From JASMTM01 sp964441735 (GTDB lineage: Bacteria; Thermotogota; Thermotogae; Petrotogales; Kosmotogaceae), in assembly GCA_964441735.1 (NCBI GenBank), contig CAYTVB010000001.1:57094-121093 (forward strand): a stretch of 64,000 bases of DNA, read 5' to 3'. Each line of letters starts with the position of its first letter. The first letter of the stretch is position 1. The position numbers were made by a program, and so were the translations under genes. The notes below the pieces were generated by a model. It saw only the letters and a list, made by a program, of their open reading frames with translations. It was not told the DNA's origin and made no database searches. Positions 60,571-64,000 of this stretch are shown in pieces.

Positions 60571-61137
60571 TTGTATTTTAAACATTTCTCTCATTTCTTC
60601 TTTTTTATCAAAATTTTCAAATATTCCTAACCAGTCAGCTATTTCTATAGCAAAATCAATAAATGATTCTCCTTTAGCAGTTATAAGGTTTCTATCACGC
60701 ACTACAGCTTCATCAATGAATTTGTCTCGTGGAAAAGGATCCTCTTCATTATTATTGACGTATTCTTCATGCGGAAGAGATGATGTATAATTGTGGCTTT
60801 TTAAGATGTTTGTACCAGTTAAAAATTCGGGACCTGCACAAATAGCAGCAATTAACTTTTCTTCCTTATTTAATTTTTCAAGAATAGCAGTTAAACGTTC
60901 GTCCTTTTTTCTTTTCCAGCCTCCTGTTATAACAATACCGTCAATGTTATCCATTTCTAAAACCTCATCCAGACAATAAGTTGGCTGATATACTATTTCC
61001 GCTTTACTTTTTACGGGTGCTTTGTCATAAGATATTGTAAATACTTCGAATTCTTCTGAAAAACCGATTAAATTTGCTGCCAGTGAAAATTCGTAATCAA
61101 CCATTTCGTTGTAGATAAAAAACATAATTTTTTTCAT
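60568..61137 (-). CDS. DJ-1/PfpI-family protein
   Basis: 189 residues, DJ-1 fold. Nucleophile elbow AAICAGPEFL with C100; E16 in MVDYEFSLA is the partner Glu. TGGWKRKKDERLTAILEKLNKEEK precedes the elbow. DJ-1 relatives include chaperones, glyoxalases and PfpI peptidases; this one lacks the clear His of PfpI in the region after Cys, so it is probably not a peptidase. Start at ATG 61137, GGAGGA upstream. Confidence 0.8.
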   Translation of the reverse strand: MKKIMFFIYNEMVDYEFSLAANLIGFSEEFEVFTISYDKAPVKSKAEIVYQPTYCLDEVLEMDNIDGIVITGGWKRKKDERLTAILEKLNKEEKLIAAICAGPEFLTGTNILKSHNYTSSLPHEEYVNNNEEDPFPRDKFIDEAVVRDRNLITAKGESFIDFAIEIADWLGIFENFDKKEEMREMFKIQ

Positions 61138-61233
61138 TAATATTCCTCCTCTTTACATAGTCTATTATAACGCCTTGCTTTTGGCTATCTGACGAAGTTT
61201 CTTTGAAATGGTAAAATTCATTGAGGTGATTAT

Positions 61234-61851
61234 ATGTTTTTATATATGTTTGACATGGGAGGAGTAGTAGTAAAAGACTTTGACGTTGCACCTCTTATAG
61301 GTAAAGAATTTAACATGACAAGAGAAGAAATGCTAAAAGAAGTTGGTGAAGAATTGCTAAAAGCTTTGAGTAGTGGACAGATTAGTGAAAAGCAATTCTG
61401 GGATATTTTTTATAAAAAAACTGGTATCAACTCTGATAGTTATGATTGGTGGATAAGATTTTTTAAACCCAAAAGATATCCTGAAGTAGAAAAGCTTATT
61501 AATAAACTGAGAAAAAATCACAGAGTCATTTGTGCTACAAACACCTTTGATTCTCATTATAAGTATTTTCAAGAAAGAGGGGACTATGATTTATTTGATT
61601 ATGTATATGCGTCAAATATAATTGGTTATGCAAAACCGGATCCTCAGTTCTATTTATACATATTGGAACAAGAGAGAATTGAACCACATAAGGTGATTTT
61701 TATGGATGATAAGACTGATAATGTGAATGCTGCTAAAGAAATTGGAATTAATGCTTTACAGGTTACTGAACCCGAAAAATTACCGGAACAACTTAAAGAT
61801 TTTGAGAATTCATTAAATCTTGCAAGGAGTAACTTAGATGATAATCGCTGA
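61234..61851 (+). CDS. HAD-family hydrolase (YihX-like)
   Basis: 205 residues. Nucleophile D7 in MFDMGGVV; the second Asp of DxD is replaced by Gly (typical of the YihX-like FDxGxV subgroup). Then CATNTFDSHYKYF (motif II Thr/Ser), YAKPDPQFYLYILE (Lys) and FMDDKTDNVNAAKEIG (acidic motif IV). Such enzymes dephosphorylate sugar phosphates such as glucose 1-phosphate. It overlaps the ABC-ATPase start by 14 nt, so is cotranscribed with the transporter. TGAGGTGAT before the ATG. Confidence 0.85.
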   Translation: MFLYMFDMGGVVVKDFDVAPLIGKEFNMTREEMLKEVGEELLKALSSGQISEKQFWDIFYKKTGINSDSYDWWIRFFKPKRYPEVEKLINKLRKNHRVICATNTFDSHYKYFQERGDYDLFDYVYASNIIGYAKPDPQFYLYILEQERIEPHKVIFMDDKTDNVNAAKEIGINALQVTEPEKLPEQLKDFENSLNLARSNLDDNR

Positions 61852-62707
61852 AAATTTGAAGAAATATTATGGTAAATTTCGTGGCGTTGAAGATGTTAGT
61901 TTCAAAATAGAAAAGAATGAAATATATGGATTGATAGGTCCTAATGGTGCTGGAAAAACCACAACCATAAGAATAATTTTGGGGCTATTGAACAAAGACA
62001 GAGGTTTTGTGAAAATTGGTGACTATATAATTCCAAATGATCTATATCAAGCAAAACATAGGATTGGATATTTACCGGGAGAGGTCAATTTTTATGGAAA
62101 TATGGAAGTTAACGAATTTTTACGATTCAATAGAAGGTTCTACAAAGATATAAACCTGGAATATGAAAATGAACTTTGTGATTATCTGAATATAGAAAGA
62201 AACAAAAAAATAAAAGAACTATCTCAAGGAAATAGAAAAAAGATTGGTATTGTACAGGCTGTTGTTCATCGACCTGATTATCTAATTCTGGACGAACCAA
62301 CCAATGGTCTTGATCCTCTTCTTCAGAATAAATTGTATGATCTTCTTGAAGAAGAGCGTAAAAGAGGTACAGCTATTCTGTTTTCTTCTCATAACCTGTC
62401 TGAGGTAGAAAGACTGTGTCAAAGGGTTGGAATTATTAAAGGTGGAAAACTTATAGAGGATATGAATATTGATGACCTAAGTAAATATGCCAGAAAAATA
62501 ATTACTATTAGAGGGTTAAAAAATCCAGAGATTTTAAAGGATTTTGAATTAAAGAGTAAAAGTAGTCAAACACATGTTTTTAGGATAAAAAAGAATAGAA
62601 TTAAGGAATTCATAAAACTGCTTACTGAAGATGATTTCGAAGATATTCAGATACGTAATCCCACTTTAGAAGAATCGTTTATGGAATTTTATCAGGAGGA
62701 AAAATAA
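61838..62707 (+). CDS. ABC transporter ATPase (ABC-2 exporter type)
   Basis: 289 residues. Walker A GPNGAGKTT at 34-42, signature LSQGNRKK, Walker B LILDEPTNGLD, H-loop FSSHNLSEVE. CcmA/DrrA-type architecture with a C-terminal extension of about 80 residues. Energises the ABC-2 permease encoded 2 nt downstream. Substrate could be a lipid, antibiotic or sodium; not determinable. Confidence 0.9.
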   Translation: MIIAENLKKYYGKFRGVEDVSFKIEKNEIYGLIGPNGAGKTTTIRIILGLLNKDRGFVKIGDYIIPNDLYQAKHRIGYLPGEVNFYGNMEVNEFLRFNRRFYKDINLEYENELCDYLNIERNKKIKELSQGNRKKIGIVQAVVHRPDYLILDEPTNGLDPLLQNKLYDLLEEERKRGTAILFSSHNLSEVERLCQRVGIIKGGKLIEDMNIDDLSKYARKIITIRGLKNPEILKDFELKSKSSQTHVFRIKKNRIKEFIKLLTEDDFEDIQIRNPTLEESFMEFYQEEK

Positions 62708-62709
62708 TA

Positions 62710-63519
62710 ATGGTATTTGCCAATGTATATAAAAAGGAATTGAAGTGGAATTTTATAAGTGTAATAATCTGGACATCCGTTTTTGTTGGTTTTTGTTTTA
62801 TGTATATACCTTTGAGTGATGAATTATTGAAAGAAGCAGATCAATTAATGAATTTCCTTGAAAAAATGCCAGAGTTTCTCCTGCAGATGTTCAACTTTGA
62901 AGCAGAAGTTATTTCTAAACCCGAAGGACTATTCGGCTCAGAAGGTATGAGCTTTGTATATATACTTTCTGCAATATATGCTGCAATGCTTGCTGGTTCG
63001 CTTTTCTCCAAGGAATTTGAAAATAAAACTATTGAGTACTTGCTAACTAAACCAGGAAAACGTCTTACATTCTTTTTTTCCAAGGCATTTGCAATGTACA
63101 CATATATATTATTCTTGAGTTCTGTTTTCACGTTTTCTATGATACAGCTTTTTGCAATCTTTGTAAGTGGAGACTATAGTAATAAAGTGCTTTTAGGATT
63201 TGGGATCTATGCACTTGCCGTTCAGGTATTCTTTGGGAGTATAGCAATCTTAATTTCGGTATTAACAAAAAAGGGCTCATTAAACACTGCAATGTCAATT
63301 GGTTTAACAATATTTATGTATTTTGGAGATTCATTGGGAAGAAGCTTTGATCATCTAAAATGGATGGCAAGAGTAAGTATATTTCACTACATTCCTCTTT
63401 CAGATACCATAATAGATGAAAAAATCTTTCTGGGGAATTCATTAATAATAATGGCAATTGGTGGCGCAATCCTTCTCCTATCTTCATGGGTGTTCAACAA
63501 AACCGATGTGAACGTATAG
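62710..63519 (+). CDS. ABC-2 type permease
   Basis: 269 residues with six hydrophobic segments and the ABC-2 stretch LAGSLFSKEFENKTIEYLLTKPGKRLTFFFSKAFAMYTYI, typical of this transporter group (NatB/YhaP-like). Partner of the preceding ATPase. No terminator was found after it. Confidence 0.85.
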   Translation: MVFANVYKKELKWNFISVIIWTSVFVGFCFMYIPLSDELLKEADQLMNFLEKMPEFLLQMFNFEAEVISKPEGLFGSEGMSFVYILSAIYAAMLAGSLFSKEFENKTIEYLLTKPGKRLTFFFSKAFAMYTYILFLSSVFTFSMIQLFAIFVSGDYSNKVLLGFGIYALAVQVFFGSIAILISVLTKKGSLNTAMSIGLTIFMYFGDSLGRSFDHLKWMARVSIFHYIPLSDTIIDEKIFLGNSLIIMAIGGAILLLSSWVFNKTDVNV

Positions 63520-64000
63520 CATTATTTTAGGAATCACCTTATATCCTGACAAAATCGCGCAGATTCGTGCTTTTCCAACACGCATATCCGCCTATCCCCC
63601 AATGCGCATATCAAATGTTTTAAGAACTTTCTCGGCTTCTCATCTTTTAGGTCCTTCTCGTCACCTAGGTTTTTCTCGTGTTTTGAATTTGTCGGTTCAC
63701 GGACAACCGTTCACGGTTCACGTGTTTTATTATTTATGGTTTTTTCTCGAACTCTCGTCTTTTAGGTCCTTCTCGGAATCTCGTTATTCTATTCTCCCCT
63801 TGAGGGAAGTACCGCAAAGCGGTGAGGGGTGTTCATTTGAATTTTATATTTTTGTTTTACCAAACCCTATACCCCAGACCCTACACCCGTTTTTTTAGTT
63901 CTTGCACTCTCAGATCGTCATTGAACGAGCGAAGCGAGTGGCTCCAAGCGTCTTGAGTGGCCGATGGCCACGCCTTCAAGCGTCTCTCTTCGAGCGTCAG
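63520..64000. repeat. GC-richer repeat region with iterated motifs and REP-like hairpin
   Basis: A 481-bp stretch without a convincing gene, visibly higher in GC than the rest. A 23-bp direct repeat with one mismatch is at 63638-63660 and 63753-63775 (core CTTTTAGGTCCTTCTCG). CGGTTCAC/CCGTTCACGG units occur near 63690-63720. A hairpin at 63796-63829 pairs CCCCT with AGGGG and ACCGC with GCGGT around AAA. GTGGCC-GAT-GGCCAC is at 63957-63971, and AAGCGTC/GAGCGTC occurs three times near the right end. A REP/BIME-like intergenic element is the most likely reading. Confidence 0.6.
63796..63829. repeat. REP-like hairpin
   Basis: CCCCT (63796-63800) and AGGGG (63825-63829) flank ACCGC-AAA-GCGGT (63811-63823). 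Nested inverted repeats of this shape are typical of intergenic REP-type elements. Copy number in the genome is unknown from here. Confidence 0.5.

Noticed and set aside
63602..63898. 98-codon frame in the right-hand repeat region
   Set aside because: Low complexity Ser/Leu/Arg translation of the iterated motifs; no ribosome-binding site.
1..64000. CRISPR arrays, tRNA, rRNA, insertion sequences and prophage genes
   Set aside because: No regularly spaced repeats, cloverleaf or rRNA-like sequence, transposase or integrase frame was recognised on either strand.

Overview
The window is a low-GC, gene-dense stretch of bacterial chromosome, most likely from a member of the Thermotogota (Kosmotoga/Mesotoga/Petrotoga relatives). 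This rests on gene content: a COG0747-type sugar-binding protein next to Dpp-like permeases, with GH1, GH130 and LacI genes, a zur-znuA pair as at TM0122-TM0123, TldD/PmbA, a NifX/MinD cluster without nitrogenase, and an archaeal-type beta-glycosidase. No rRNA, tRNA, IS element, prophage or CRISPR array was found. One 100-N scaffold gap lies at 10025-10124.

Layout. (1) 1-1212: zinc repressor and start of a zinc-binding lipoprotein/SBP gene, then D-lyxose isomerase. (2) 1295-4619: sugar kinases (two PfkB, one xylulokinase), with the isomerase a plausible lyxose-to-xylulose-5-phosphate route. (3) 4658-7306: two convergent predicted peptidases, one with HExxH and one caspase-like lipoprotein. 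(4) 7726-10749: a GNAT enzyme, a disrupted class IV aminotransferase and a lipoprotein crossing the gap. (5) 10784-19529: diguanylate cyclase, DUF6062 protein, M24 peptidase, TldD/PmbA, and a lone urocanate hydratase. (6) 19795-28997: a 20-residue basic peptide gene, an MBL-fold enzyme, an eight-gene cluster (DUF5320, two ferredoxin-containing MinD ATPases, two NifX-like proteins, radical SAM, flavin disulfide reductase, PadR) resembling the Desulfovibrio orange-protein operon, then DNA-repair genes AlkD and UDG and a second MBL enzyme. (7) 29114-40634: a decayed methyltransferase gene, Eis-like acetyltransferase, MFS exporter, PAS/GAF/GGDEF protein, PhzF protein, a lipoprotein/secreted protein/two-component operon and an MscS channel. 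(8) 40880-49822: a complete oligosaccharide uptake and breakdown operon. (9) 49933-63519: degenerate M24 protein, MgtC, C_GCAxxG_C_C protein, MntP, an oxidoreductase, a YehZYW-like osmoprotectant transporter lacking its ATPase gene, a PAF-AH-like hydrolase, a tandem chagasin-type inhibitor, DJ-1 protein, and a HAD/ABC exporter operon. (10) 63520-64000: non-coding, repeat-rich, GC-richer sequence.

The most coherent groups are the sugar operon (binding protein, two permeases, two ATPases, GH1, LacI, GH130) and the ORP-like cluster, which has a near-consensus promoter, a candidate operator and its own PadR regulator as the last gene. The strongest candidate for an under-described system is the ORP-like cluster. 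The tandem chagasin protein, the UDG with an extra cysteine domain and the 20-residue gene are also worth attention. Starts were chosen from ribosome-binding sites and differ from the longest possible ORF in many cases. All functions are inferred from recognisable motifs without database searches.
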